DNA of 64,000 nt, taken from Actinokineospora bangkokensis (GTDB lineage Bacteria; Actinomycetota; Actinomycetes; Mycobacteriales; Pseudonocardiaceae). Positions 55,516 through 64,000 of the stretch are shown here, in pieces; position 1 is the stretch's first letter; each line of letters opens with the position of its first letter. The notes under the pieces were generated by a model, which saw only the letters and a program-made list of their open reading frames with translations, made no database searches and had not been told where the DNA came from. Position numbers and translations under genes: made by a program. The DNA lies in assembly GCF_001940455.1 (NCBI RefSeq), contig NZ_MKQR01000013.1, positions 1 to 64,000 of the forward strand, read 5' to 3'.

Positions 55516-58500
55516 CCGCGCTCCTCCCTCATCCGCCCCTCGTACCCGCTCCGCACGACCCGGTGGCCGGGGTCCGCGGCGAGGTCGTCGTGCATGTGGG
55601 CGTCGACGATCGGCGCGGCGTGCTCGCCCGCCGTGTCCTCGACGGGCTGGTCGCGCTGCTCCTGGGGCGCCCGGCCGTAGCCGCCGTCGTCCTCGACCTC
55701 GGTGTGGGCGGTGTCGTCGGTGTAGTCCTCCGACAGCAACCGCACGTCGCGGGCGTCGGCGGGCAACCGGGCGAGCTGCCCGGTCTGCGGGTCGGCGAAG
55801 GCCACCCCGTCCTCGGTGTGCACGACCCGCACGACGTGCCCGGTGGTGTGGCCGTCGGCGTCGGTGTACCGGAACGCCACGGCCCCGCGCGCCCCCTCGG
55901 GGGTGCTGCGCATCGCCGCGGTGACGCCGTCGAGGTCGTGGTGGCTGGTCCACGTGCCGCCCAATGCGTCCCGCACCCGGCTGAGCCTGCCCTCGGCGGC
56001 CACGTCCTCCGGGCGCGTCGGCCGGGCCTGCACCGGCTCCCCGGCGCGCCCGCGCTCCTCGGCGATCAGGGCCTCGACGCAGTTGGTGCGGTACCCGTCC
56101 TCGACGGGCCGGTCGGCGTTGTGGGCGTTGATGTCGCCGTACCCGGGGAAGTGCTTGTCCAGGAACTCCTGCCACGCCGGCTCCGACCCGGTCCCCGCGT
56201 GCACCGCAGGCTCGGTCAGCGGGTCACCGGGGCGGGCGAGGTCCGCCGGGGCGTCGTGGCCGCTGAGGGTGTCCTGGATACCGCGGAACCGGTCGGCGGG
56301 CACCGCCTCCCGCTTCGGCTCGTCCGCGCTGTCGCCCGCTGCGTCCTCGCGGCCGTCGTGGGCGGCATCGCGGTCAGGGGCGGCGTCGTCGGGATGGGCG
56401 GCGTTGTCGTGAGCCGCGTCGCCGTGCAGGCCGCTGCTGGGAGCGTCCTCGCGCGTGCTGTCGTCACTCCGGCGGGCGGTATCGGTGTGCGGGGCGGTGC
56501 TGTCGTCGTCCTCGTGGTGGGGAGTGCTGTCGGTGGGTGGGCCCTGAGCACTGGCCGCGGCGGCTGCGGCTTCCTCGCGTTCCCTGACGTGGGTGGGTCG
56601 CAGGTCGACCTGGGGTTGTTCGACCGGGCTGGGGTTCTCCAGCCCCTCGGGGTGGGCGGGGGCGTTCGCCCGCTCCCCACCCAGGTAGTGCGGGTTCGGT
56701 TCGAACTCCCCCAGCCAGCGCTTGCCGCTGGCGTCCGTCCAGATCTTGTGCCACCCCTCGACGTGCCGGAAGTCGACGCCGCCGGGGAAGATGACCTCCT
56801 TCTCCCGCCACTGGGTCCCGGCGGTGAGCCCGGCCCGCTGCTGGGTGTGGTCGGTGTGGATGCCGCCCGGCGCCTTGACCCGGTAGACGAACCCCTCGGA
56901 CTTCGCCCCGAACCCCAGCGCGATGGTGGGCGAGGTCGACGTGCTGACGTACCCGTTGGTCTGCCCGCCGATGTGCGCCTTGAGGTCGACCGGCCCGTGC
57001 GGGTCCACGGGGGCGAAACCGCCCGCCTCGGCGATCTGCGTGGGCGTCCGGGAATCCCCCCGCCACAACGTCTGCGAGTCGTCCCGCCAGTCCGGCGCGT
57101 GCCTGTACACCGGTTCCACCCCGGACGAGTCCGCGCCCACGTCGTGCACCGCGACCCGGCCGGGGTTCGCGCCCGGGTCATACCCGCTGACGTCGTGGCG
57201 CCCCACGTAGTCCTGCGACGGGTGGTACCCGGGCGGGCGGATCTGCTCGTAGTCCCACTCGTTCTGCGGTTGCCGAGGCGGATGCCCCTGGCGAGGGTCC
57301 GCACCTCCCGCGCGGTCCGGCCCAGGACCTTGCTGGTGACCGCTGGCTTGACCCTGACCCGGCGGAGGGTCGACGGGACCAGCCCCGGGGTGCCCTGGCC
57401 GCGAGTCTCCTGGTGCGTCGAAGGACCGGTGGGCGGGATCGGGGAACGCGCCACCGGGGTGGGAGGGCCCGTGCCGCTGCCCGGGGTCTTGCTGCCCGGC
57501 CCAGGCCTGATGCGGCCGAGGCCCCTGCTCCCGGGGATCGGGGAACGGCCGCTGCCCAGTCGCCCGGGGATCACCGGCGAAGTCCTGACCACCGCGGTGC
57601 TGACCGGGGCCCGGGTGCTGCGCCGGACCGGCGTGCTGGGCAGGTCCGACGTGCTGGTCAGGTCCGGTGTGCTGCCCGGGAACCGGGAAGTGCCCGGAAC
57701 CGGAGGGCCGCCCGAGACCAGGGTGCTGCCCGGGTCCTGGATGCTGTCCCGGGCCGAACTGCTGCTCACGGCCGGACCGGTGCCCCGCACCCGGGTGTGG
57801 GGCAGGCCCGGAACGCCGGTCAGGATCGAAGTGCTGCCCAGGAACCGGTGGGCGCACCGCACCCGAGTCCTGCCGACCACCGTGCTGCCCGGCGCCCGGC
57901 TGCTGCCTGGAACCCGTGTGCTGCGCTGAACCCGCGGGCTGCGCCGCACCAGATCGCTGTCCAGGTCCGAACTGCTGCCCAGCAGCAGGATGCTGGCCTG
58001 CACCGAACTGTGGTGCCACACCTGACTGTCGCCCAGGGCCGAGGTGCGGACCAGAACCCGGTTGCCGTCCAGGGTCGACCTGCGCCCCACGGCCAGGCTG
58101 CTGCCCAGGACCGGGCTGTGGGCCGCCCATCCGCTGCCCGAGGCCGTGGCCCGCCCCGGCCTGCCCAGGCGCGCCACCCGCTCCCTGCGCACCGGGGCCG
58201 AACCCGGTGGGTCGAGCCGCCTGCGGCCCTGGGGAATGGCCCATGCCGGGTCCACCAGGAACAGGTGCACCGCCCTGAGCCCCGGGACTGCCGAACGGTG
58301 TCCCGCCACCCCGCGGGCCCGATCCACCGGGCACCGGCCCACTGAGGCCAGCCCCTCCAGCAGCGGGGCGCGCGACGCCACCCGCCGAGTGCGAACCACC
58401 CGCAGCGCCACCTCCCGCACCGGGGGCACCACTCGCGGAGGCTCCACGCGAACCCGAGCCGCCGGCACCGCCGGGGCTTCCAGCGGAACGCGCGGCAGAC

Positions 58501-59420
58501 GCACCCGAACCGGGCGCACCCGCGGTCCCGCCTCCCGGGCGAGGGGCACCAGCGCCAGCACCAACCCCTCCCGCAGGAGGACGTGAACTCGACCCACCAG
58601 TACCGCTGCCGGGGCCTCCGGCGGCGGGTCGCGCAGCGCCACCGGGATTACTCGCTGCGATGGGTGCGCCGGTTCCCGGACGACCCGCTGCGGTGGCGCC
58701 GCCCGGTGTCCCGGGGGTGGCGCCCTGGGCGTGTGCGGGCTGGGCGGCCGGGGTCGCACCCGGGCGGGTGGAGCTGGTGGTTCCGGTGGGTGGGCTGGTG
58801 GATCGAGCCGAGGCGTGGGGGGTGGTTGTTCGTGGGGGTTGGGCGCCGCCCGGAGGCGTTGTGATGGTGCTAGGGGTTCCGGGGCGGGCGCCCGCGTTCG
58901 TGGTTGCTGGGGCTTGGGATCCAGCGGGGGCGGGAGCGCGGGAGGGAGCGGCCGCTGTCGGTGCGGGGGACGCAGTGGGCCGGGTGGTGGCCGCGGTGGC
59001 CTGGGTGGGTTGCCTGGCGTCCCGGCCCAGCTTGTCCATAGTGGACGCGGAAGTGCTGTCGGTCGCTCGGGCGGCTTGTGCGCTGGACTTGGTCTTGTCG
59101 CCCGCGCCCTCGGCAGCGGAGGCGGCGCCTTCGACCGAGGTGCGGGCTCGGGCGATGGCGGCGTCGGCGGGGCCCATGGCGGCTTGGCCGAAGACGCCCG
59201 CGCTGTCGGCGCTGGCGCCGATGTTGAGCTTGCCGAGGACGCCACCGCGGAGGCGGGCGGCGCGGTCGGTGATGCGGCCGCCCAGGGACTCGACGCTGTC
59301 CGGGTCCATCCCGGTGGTGCCGGGACCCGCGGACCGGCCCGCGCCGCCGGGGGTGGCGGTGCCGCCGGTGTGGTGGGTGCCCGGCCCGGCGGAGCCAGGG
59401 TGCCGGGAGCGGCCGGGCAT
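55512..59420 (-). CDS. Polymorphic toxin with ADP-ribosyltransferase and papain-fold domains
   Basis: The 1302-aa secreted-effector candidate begins with a helical LXG/WXG-like segment (about 38-130), then about 550 residues of Pro/Gly/Gln/His low complexity. An ADP-ribosyltransferase domain follows (about 770-900): R787 in LWRGDSR, S826-T827-S828 in YVSTSTS, E873-K-E875 in WREKEVIFPGG, and so the R-STS-ExE triad. A papain-fold/Tox-PL-like domain near the end carries C1114 (TNCVEAL), H1195 (TGHVVRV) and D1210 (FADPQTG), suited to deamidation or proteolysis. It overlaps the WXG gene by one base and the nucleoside hydrolase by 4 bp. Targets are unknown. Confidence 0.82.
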   Translation of the reverse strand: MPGRSRHPGSAGPGTHHTGGTATPGGAGRSAGPGTTGMDPDSVESLGGRITDRAARLRGGVLGKLNIGASADSAGVFGQAAMGPADAAIARARTSVEGAASAAEGAGDKTKSSAQAARATDSTSASTMDKLGRDARQPTQATAATTRPTASPAPTAAAPSRAPAPAGSQAPATTNAGARPGTPSTITTPPGGAQPPRTTTPHASARSTSPPTGTTSSTRPGATPAAQPAHAQGATPGTPGGATAAGRPGTGAPIAASNPGGAARPAAGGPGSGTGGSSSRPPAGGVGAGAGAPRPGGGTAGAPGSGASAARSAGSPGGAGGSGSRGASASGAPGAGGGAAGGSHSAGGVARPAAGGAGLSGPVPGGSGPRGGGTPFGSPGAQGGAPVPGGPGMGHSPGPQAARPTGFGPGAQGAGGAPGQAGAGHGLGQRMGGPQPGPGQQPGRGAQVDPGRQPGSGPHLGPGRQSGVAPQFGAGQHPAAGQQFGPGQRSGAAQPAGSAQHTGSRQQPGAGQHGGRQDSGAVRPPVPGQHFDPDRRSGPAPHPGAGHRSGREQQFGPGQHPGPGQHPGLGRPSGSGHFPVPGQHTGPDQHVGPAQHAGPAQHPGPGQHRGGQDFAGDPRATGQRPFPDPREQGPRPHQAWAGQQDPGQRHGPSHPGGAFPDPAHRSFDAPGDSRPGHPGAGPVDPPPGQGQASGHQQGPGPDRAGGADPRQGHPPRQPQNEWDYEQIRPPGYHPSQDYVGRHDVSGYDPGANPGRVAVHDVGADSSGVEPVYRHAPDWRDDSQTLWRGDSRTPTQIAEAGGFAPVDPHGPVDLKAHIGGQTNGYVSTSTSPTIALGFGAKSEGFVYRVKAPGGIHTDHTQQRAGLTAGTQWREKEVIFPGGVDFRHVEGWHKIWTDASGKRWLGEFEPNPHYLGGERANAPAHPEGLENPSPVEQPQVDLRPTHVREREEAAAAAASAQGPPTDSTPHHEDDDSTAPHTDTARRSDDSTREDAPSSGLHGDAAHDNAAHPDDAAPDRDAAHDGREDAAGDSADEPKREAVPADRFRGIQDTLSGHDAPADLARPGDPLTEPAVHAGTGSEPAWQEFLDKHFPGYGDINAHNADRPVEDGYRTNCVEALIAEERGRAGEPVQARPTRPEDVAAEGRLSRVRDALGGTWTSHHDLDGVTAAMRSTPEGARGAVAFRYTDADGHTTGHVVRVVHTEDGVAFADPQTGQLARLPADARDVRLLSEDYTDDTAHTEVEDDGGYGRAPQEQRDQPVEDTAGEHAAPIVDAHMHDDLAADPGHRVVRSGYEGRMREERG
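57590..58110 (-). repeat. Degenerate PGQHPG repeat in the toxin linker
   Basis: Short units such as PGQHPG, GPAQH and GPGQ recur dozens of times, about every 7 residues (21 bp), in the toxin's central region. The DNA is correspondingly repetitive. It is likely a flexible spacer between the secretion end and the warheads, and likely prone to length change. Confidence 0.7.
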
Positions 59421-60259
59421 CAGCGCTGGGGCGGCGGGTCGGAGGGCTGCACGGCGTCGTAGGCGCCCTTGGCCATGCCCGCGGCGTCGACGGCGGTGGA
59501 GAACTTCTCCATCCCCTTCGACAGCTCGTCCATCTTGGTGGCGAGCTTGGTGATGCGCCCGCCCATCCGGCTCATGGCCTGGGCCAGCTTGCCGAGCCTG
59601 CCCGCGATCTTGGTGGCTAGGGAGGCGGCGCGGACGCCCGCGTACCCGGCGTAGGCGGCGATGGAGCCACCCGCGGTCGGGACGGCGGAGGCCGCGGCGA
59701 TCAGGGCCCCCGCGACCAGCTCACCGACGAGGTCGGAGATCCAGCCGAACACCATCGAGCGCAGCTCGCACACCAGCATCCCGGACAGCGCGTAGACCGA
59801 CGCCGTGCCGTCCATCGTCTTGCCCAGCGCCTCGAACTGGCCCGCGAGCTCGTCCATCCCGCCGTGGAAGGCCGCGCCGGACTCACCACCCCAGTCCGCG
59901 GCCGCCCCGACGTCCTGGCGGTGCTCCTCGGCGACCTGACGCATCTCCAGCGCGGCCTGCTTGAGCTGGTCGACATTCGCGTTGATCTCGTCGGGGTTGC
60001 CCAGCAGCGCGTCCAGCGGCTCGCGCAGGAAGTCCACGTGCTCCAGCAGCCAGCCGACCCCGGCCGAGGCCACGGCCGCGAGCGGGTTGGCCAGCGTGGC
60101 CACCGAGTCGATGACCACCCCGGCGCCGCCGAGCGCCACGTCGACGACGTCGGGCCCCTCCCCCTCGGCGTCGCTGGTCAGCGAGTCGACGAACCCCGCG
60201 ACGCTGTCCACCACCCCGGCCCCCGTGGACCACGTGGTGGTGCCCTGCTCCTCGCTCAT
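59420..60259 (-). CDS. WXG-type/LXG-like secretion partner protein
   Basis: The 279-aa protein contains a WXG-like helical hairpin (about residues 88-145; EINANVDQLKQAALEMRQVA, then WGGESGAAF, which stands for the WxG turn). A hydrophobic segment (about 165-200; GELVAGALIAAASAVPTAGG) and an amphipathic C-terminal region (KIAGRLGKLAQAMSRMGGRIT) follow. Such proteins precede T7SS toxins and may escort them to the ESX machinery. GGGGGGC precedes the ATG. The stop overlaps the toxin start by one base. No ESX core gene is in the window. Confidence 0.8.
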   Translation of the reverse strand: MSEEQGTTTWSTGAGVVDSVAGFVDSLTSDAEGEGPDVVDVALGGAGVVIDSVATLANPLAAVASAGVGWLLEHVDFLREPLDALLGNPDEINANVDQLKQAALEMRQVAEEHRQDVGAAADWGGESGAAFHGGMDELAGQFEALGKTMDGTASVYALSGMLVCELRSMVFGWISDLVGELVAGALIAAASAVPTAGGSIAAYAGYAGVRAASLATKIAGRLGKLAQAMSRMGGRITKLATKMDELSKGMEKFSTAVDAAGMAKGAYDAVQPSDPPPQR

Positions 60260-60284
60260 CGGTCAGCCCCCCAGGCCGTTCTCC

Positions 60285-60713
60285 TCAGCGGCCCCGCCGC
60301 AGGATCGGGTCGTCGCTGAAATCCCCGTCGTCACCGGCCGGGCGCGGCGGCGGCGGCACGTCGTCCTCCCCCGGCGCGGGCAGGTAGTCGGTGATCACCC
60401 GCAGCGTCTCGGAACCCCCCTCGCCCACGCCCTCGAAGGCCTCGACGACCTTCGCGGCCGCGGCCCGCTGCGCCGCCCGCGCGGTCGCCATGATCTCGGC
60501 GGCCAACCGCTCCGGCGACCGCCGCGCCGCCTCCGGCCCGAGCCGCAGCCCCTCCAGGGCACCGTTCGGCGACACGCGCACCGACACCGCGCCGTCCGCG
60601 GAGGACGCGGCCCCGCCTGCCCGCGACAGCTCGTCCCGCAACCGCTCCGAGCGTTCCTTGGCATCGGCCACACGCACCTCGAAGTCGCGCAGCCACTCAT
60701 CCGGGCTCTTCAC
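60285..60713 (-). CDS. YbaB/EbfC-like protein, T7SS-associated
   Basis: The 142-aa protein has a helical start (WLRDFEVRVADAKERSERLRDEL) and the YbaB-type beta segment (VSVRVSPNGALEGLRLGPEA), followed by a helix and an acidic Pro-rich tail. YbaB/EbfC proteins bind DNA as dimers, but homologues at the head of WXG/toxin operons are common in actinobacteria and may have a secretion role. It is the first gene of the operon, with GGGGGG about 10 bp before the GTG. It lies 25 bp before the WXG gene. Confidence 0.78.
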   Translation of the reverse strand: MKSPDEWLRDFEVRVADAKERSERLRDELSRAGGAASSADGAVSVRVSPNGALEGLRLGPEAARRSPERLAAEIMATARAAQRAAAAKVVEAFEGVGEGGSETLRVITDYLPAPGEDDVPPPPRPAGDDGDFSDDPILRRGR

Positions 60714-60868
60714 CGTGGTCCATCCCCCCGTGCACGGCCCCTCCCCAAGGACCTCGCCGGGAGCCTACAACCCCCCACCGACAGGAAACCCCGACACCCC
60801 GAAAACCCCTCGCGACGAGGGCCCGACAGCGCGGGAACTCAGCCTTGGGGGCTGTGTGAGCGGGAGGC

Positions 60869-61165
60869 TCAGCTCGTGGCCGGGGGGCGGTCGCCGGACT
60901 TGCGCTGCTTGCGCAGGGTGGCCGTGACGACGCCCAAGCCCGCGAGCAGGACGCCGATGTCGTCGATGAGGATGGGGTCGGGGAGGGCGTCGACGGGGAA
61001 CACGGCGTAGGCGGTGGAGGCCCAGAAGGCGAACTTGGCGGGGAAGGGGGTGTCCGGGCTGCGGATCACCTTGTACTTGCGCCACAGGAGGAACAGCAGG
61101 ACCAGGACCACGACGGCGGCCAGGACGAGCAGGGCGATGAGGACGCCCTCCCAGGTGATCGACAC
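60869..61165 (-). CDS. YkvA/DUF1232-like small membrane protein
   Basis: The 98-aa protein has one N-terminal TM helix (VLIALLVLAAVVVLVLLFLLW) followed by the DUF1232 motif AYAVFPVDALPDPILIDDIGVLLAGLGVV. The family is widespread and its function is poorly known. GTG at 61165 with GGAG upstream is preferred over the GTG at 61198, which would add 11 residues without a ribosome site. It stands alone between the toxin operon and the secreted HAF protein. The 155 bp between it and the toxin operon show nothing further. Confidence 0.75.
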   Translation of the reverse strand: MSITWEGVLIALLVLAAVVVLVLLFLLWRKYKVIRSPDTPFPAKFAFWASTAYAVFPVDALPDPILIDDIGVLLAGLGVVTATLRKQRKSGDRPPATS

Positions 61166-61241
61166 GGTGGGGCTCCGGTGGGGTCGGGAGATCACCACGG
61201 TACCGGAGCGGGCGGCCGAGATGGGCAGAATGGCGGAATGC

Positions 61242-61267
61242 GGATAGCACCGTTATCCCGATAGTGT
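61242..61267 (+). promoter_or_regulatory. Promoter with overlapping inverted repeat
   Basis: TAGTGT at 61262-61267 is a good -10 box. GGATA (61242-61246) and TATCC (61254-61258) form an inverted repeat over 7 bp exactly where the -35 element would be. A repressor or activator site is possible. It serves the gene starting at 61304. Confidence 0.4.
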
Positions 61268-61303
61268 GACGATCCGATTCGGCGAGGAGCGGAGGACGGT
61301 CAC

Positions 61304-62512
61304 ATGCGCAGGACACTCGTGGTCGCCGTGGTGGCGGGGGTGGCCCTGGTCGGGGCAGCGGCCCCGGTGGCGGCGGCGCCGGGCGGCGGGCACGGCGGGG
61401 TGCGGGAGTTGCCGCTGCCCAACGGGAAGACCTGGGTGAGCGGGTTGCACTCCACCGGTTCCGGGATCGTGTACGGGGATGTCTCGGGGGCGGGCGGGAC
61501 GTACGGGGTCGTGTGGGAGCGGGGGCGGGCGCGGGTCATCGAGGCGTCGGCGGCGGACAGCCGGATCGAGTCGGTGAGCGAGGACGGGGTGGTGGCCGGG
61601 TCCTACTCGACGCACGGGGATGGCGTCCCGCGAGCCGCGGTGTGGGTCGGGGAGCGCCGCGTCGACCTGGGGCTGCGGGGATCGCGGCCGAGCGTGGCGC
61701 GGGTAGACCGGGACGGAGACGTGCTGGTGACCTCCTACACCGAGGAGGCGTACGGGGTGGTGTCGGTGTGGCACAAGGGTCGGGAGCACGTCCTTGCCAA
61801 CGGCACCGCCTACCTCGCGGGCGACCCGGTGTTCGGCCCGGCGGGGCACACCTTGATCGGCACCATGGCGGCCGACGGCGGGGTGACCTACCGGATCTGG
61901 GACGCGCGCGGGCGCCTGGTGGCGGAACTGCCGCAGGACGAGCGGTTCGGGTACCTGCGGCCGCACAGCATCAACAGCCGGGGGCAGGCCGTGTTCGACA
62001 CGTTCTCGCCGGGTTCCGCTCGCGCGGTGGTCGCGCTGTGGGACGGCCGCGCGTGGGTCGAGGTCGTCGGCTTCCCCGGCTCGGGCGGCGACACCCACCT
62101 AGGCGGCTACGAGGGCACCCGGGCGATCAACGACGACGGCGAGGTCGGCGCGGTGGCGGGACTCGGGCCCAGCGGGCCGAACCACGTCATCCGGTGGCGC
62201 GCGGGCGTGGTGACCGACCTCAGCCCGGACGTGGCCGCGGGCGGGTACGCGGTCATCGCGGGCATCAACGACCGCGGCGACGTCGGCTTCCGGGCGTGCA
62301 CCGACACCACCTGGCTGAGCTGCCGGTCGCGGGTCGTCGACCGCAAGGGGCGCACGACGGTGCTGCGCGGCCTGACCGAGCCGCACCTGGCGGGCATCGA
62401 CGACCTCGTGCCGAACCGGTCCGCCGCCGTGGGCCGCACGTTCGCCGACGACGCCCCCGACCGCGTCTTCACCGAGCAGGGCCTGGGGCCGATCGGTTCA
62501 GGCCGTTCGTGA
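61304..62512 (+). CDS. Secreted HAF-repeat-like beta-propeller protein
   Basis: The 402-aa product has a Sec signal peptide (residues 1-26, LVVAVVAGVALVGAAAPVAAA) and a body of repeated beta units with HAF-like turns (VSEDGVVAGSYS, INSRGQAVFDT, INDDGEVGAVAG, INDRGDVGFRA). HAF repeats are extracellular and of unknown role. GGAGG before the ATG defines the start. It is divergent from the YkvA-like gene and converges on the CNNM gene; the 118 bp between their ends show no strong hairpin. Confidence 0.85.
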   Translation: MRRTLVVAVVAGVALVGAAAPVAAAPGGGHGGVRELPLPNGKTWVSGLHSTGSGIVYGDVSGAGGTYGVVWERGRARVIEASAADSRIESVSEDGVVAGSYSTHGDGVPRAAVWVGERRVDLGLRGSRPSVARVDRDGDVLVTSYTEEAYGVVSVWHKGREHVLANGTAYLAGDPVFGPAGHTLIGTMAADGGVTYRIWDARGRLVAELPQDERFGYLRPHSINSRGQAVFDTFSPGSARAVVALWDGRAWVEVVGFPGSGGDTHLGGYEGTRAINDDGEVGAVAGLGPSGPNHVIRWRAGVVTDLSPDVAAGGYAVIAGINDRGDVGFRACTDTTWLSCRSRVVDRKGRTTVLRGLTEPHLAGIDDLVPNRSAAVGRTFADDAPDRVFTEQGLGPIGSGRS

Positions 62513-62630
62513 GCCTCGACCGGGAAGCCGGAGACCGCGTTCGGAGCGGGGGACCTCGGGGCGGTGCTTGGGGTTTTGGCTTGCGCAAAGCTGAAGAGCG
62601 AGGGATTTTGCGTGCCCCAGCGGGGTGGGG

Positions 62631-63902
62631 TCAGGCCTTGGTTCTGGTGAGGCGGACCGAGGTGATGGCGTGGTGGGCCACCTCGACGACCTCGAAGGTC
62701 CAGCCGGAGACGTCGACCTTGTCGCCGGGGGCGGTGGGGATGCGGCCGAGGAGGATGAGGATGAGGCCCGCGATGGTGGTGTAGTCGCCCTGGGGGGCGG
62801 TGGCGAGGTCGACGCCGAGGTCGGGGAGGTCGTGGGCGGGGAAGGTGCCGGGGAGGACGTAGGTGCCCGGGGCGGGGCGCTGGACGGTGGTGAGGTCGTC
62901 GTCGGCTTCGTCGTAGATCTCGCCGACGATCTCCTCCAGGAGGTCTTCGAGGGTCACGATGCCCGCGACGGCGCCGTGCTCGTCGACGACGACGGCGAGC
63001 TGCTCGCGCTCGGCCTTGAAGCGGCGCAGGGCGTCGGAGACGCGGACGGAGTCGGGGAAGACGAGGGCCTCGCGGGCGACCTGGGCGAGGTCGGCGGTGT
63101 CGTCGAGCAGGTCGCGCAGGTGGACGACACCGACGAGGTCGTCGAGGTGGCCGCCGCGGGCGATGGGGGCGCGGGAGTGGCCGGAGGAGGCCAGGCGGGC
63201 GCGGGCGGTGGGCACCGGCTCGGTGGTGTCGAGGGTCAGCACCGCGCGGCGGGGCACCAGGACCTCGCGCAGCAGCCGCTCGTGGATCTCCAGGGCGCCG
63301 GTGATGATCATGCGCTGCTCGGCGTTGAGGCCGCGCTGGGCGGTGACCAGCTCGCGCAGCTCGTCCGGCGACATCTGGTCGCCGTCGACCTCGGGCTTGC
63401 CGCCCAGGAGCCGGACCACGGCGTCGGTGGACCTGCTCAGCAACCACACCACCGGCCGGGAGATGGTGGAGAGCACGTCGAGCGGCTTGGCGACCAGCAG
63501 GGCCCAGCGCAGCGAGTACTGCATCGCCAGCCGCTTCGGGGCGAGCTCGCCGAACACCAGGGTGAGGAAGGTCAGCACGATCGTGACCAGCGCCACCGCG
63601 ACCGCGTTCGCCGCGCCGCCCAGGAAGCCCAGCAGCGGGGTCACCGGCTCGGCCAGCGACACCGCTGCGGTGGCCGAGGCGAGGAAGCCCGCGAGGGTGA
63701 TGCCGATCTGGATGGTGGCCAGGAACCGGTTCGGGTCGCGGGCCAGCCGCACCAGGGTGCGCACCCCGGAGCGGCCCTCCCGCTCGAGCGCGCGCAGCTG
63801 GCCCTCCCGCAGCGAGATCAGCGCCATCTCGCTGCCCGCGAACAGGGCGTTGAACAGGACCAGCACCGCCACCAGGATCACATCGGACCAGTACCCGCCC
63901 AT
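62631..63902 (-). CDS. CNNM/CBS-domain membrane protein (HlyC/CorC family)
   Basis: The 423-aa protein has a DUF21/CNNM transmembrane domain (about 1-175; three to four TM helices, LFNALFAGSEMALISL), two CBS domains (about 190-330; VVDEHGAVAGIVTLEDLLEEIVGEI) and a C-terminal CorC_HlyC domain (about 345-415). Homologues are Mg2+/Co2+ efflux or transport proteins. The ATG at 63902 follows GAGGGG by 5 bp; a GTG two codons earlier is less likely. It would act in divalent-cation homeostasis at the cytoplasmic membrane. The 98 bp beyond it to the window end contain no gene. Confidence 0.92.
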   Translation of the reverse strand: MGGYWSDVILVAVLVLFNALFAGSEMALISLREGQLRALEREGRSGVRTLVRLARDPNRFLATIQIGITLAGFLASATAAVSLAEPVTPLLGFLGGAANAVAVALVTIVLTFLTLVFGELAPKRLAMQYSLRWALLVAKPLDVLSTISRPVVWLLSRSTDAVVRLLGGKPEVDGDQMSPDELRELVTAQRGLNAEQRMIITGALEIHERLLREVLVPRRAVLTLDTTEPVPTARARLASSGHSRAPIARGGHLDDLVGVVHLRDLLDDTADLAQVAREALVFPDSVRVSDALRRFKAEREQLAVVVDEHGAVAGIVTLEDLLEEIVGEIYDEADDDLTTVQRPAPGTYVLPGTFPAHDLPDLGVDLATAPQGDYTTIAGLILILLGRIPTAPGDKVDVSGWTFEVVEVAHHAITSVRLTRTKA

Positions 63903-64000
63903 TACCACCCCTCGCTCGGCCGCTGACCCCAGCCTACGGGACCGGGACCGCGGAGGGGCGCTAGCACAGCCGGGCCCCGAATCCCAACCCGCTCACGGTG

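Overview
This is a very GC-rich window with dense genes, many GTG starts, 1-8 bp stop/start overlaps, and G/C in nearly every third codon position. It also holds a WXG100-type secretion effector locus, a SpoIIE phosphatase, a PAS-LuxR regulator and several genes whose -10 box sits only 6-7 bp before the start codon. Together these point to a filamentous actinomycete, most likely of the Pseudonocardiales (Saccharothrix, Actinosynnema or Actinokineospora type). The genus cannot be fixed from the sequence alone. I saw no tRNA, rRNA, CRISPR array, transposase or attachment site.

Layout. 0.1-5.5 kb: a patatin-like lipase, then a sensory block of response regulator, Nramp-like transporter, histidine kinase and TAXI lipoprotein, closed by a 17-bp hairpin. 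5.6-26.6 kb: one minus-strand operon of seven genes. Five encode very large or unusual proteins without signal peptides: a PhoD-like/PG-binding/lysozyme-like chimera, a DUF6603-like protein, a lectin-propeller/FG-GAP protein and two unrecognised ones. The last two genes encode a phage-type amidase and a holin-like protein. No capsid, tail or sheath gene is present. I read it as a candidate holin/endolysin-dependent (type 10-like) export or release system. 27-33.7 kb: regulatory genes (multidomain SpoIIE phosphatase, degenerate response regulator, PAS-LuxR, cold-shock protein), a DUF5994-like gene and a fatty acid desaturase. 33.9-41.6 kb: AraC/VOC pair, UvrA-like ATPase, amidohydrolase with two palindromic operators, a membrane-anchored unknown and an FGE-like protein. 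41.6-47.8 kb: LysR, an NB-ARC gene and a TPR gene that look like one frameshifted STAND protein, an SDR, CobF and a cupin-like unknown.

48-52.4 kb: a LacI-governed beta-glucan module. A 24-bp perfect palindrome precedes a DUF1996 gene coupled to a two-F5/8C-domain GH16 enzyme; a leaderless LacI gene and a GNAT gene follow. 52.4-60.7 kb: a minus-strand polymorphic-toxin operon of the type VII secretion kind: YbaB-like protein, WXG protein, a 1302-aa toxin with an ADP-ribosyltransferase domain (R-STS-ExE) and a papain-fold deamidase-like domain, then a nucleoside-hydrolase-like protein and a 751-aa multidomain immunity candidate with a degenerate ADP-ribosylglycohydrolase region. 60.9-63.9 kb: YkvA-like membrane protein, a secreted HAF-repeat protein and a CNNM/CBS (HlyC/CorC) membrane protein. 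The last 98 bases hold nothing I can support.

Two systems stand out for follow-up: the 21-kb giant-protein/lysis operon and the double-warhead toxin locus with its layered immunity genes.
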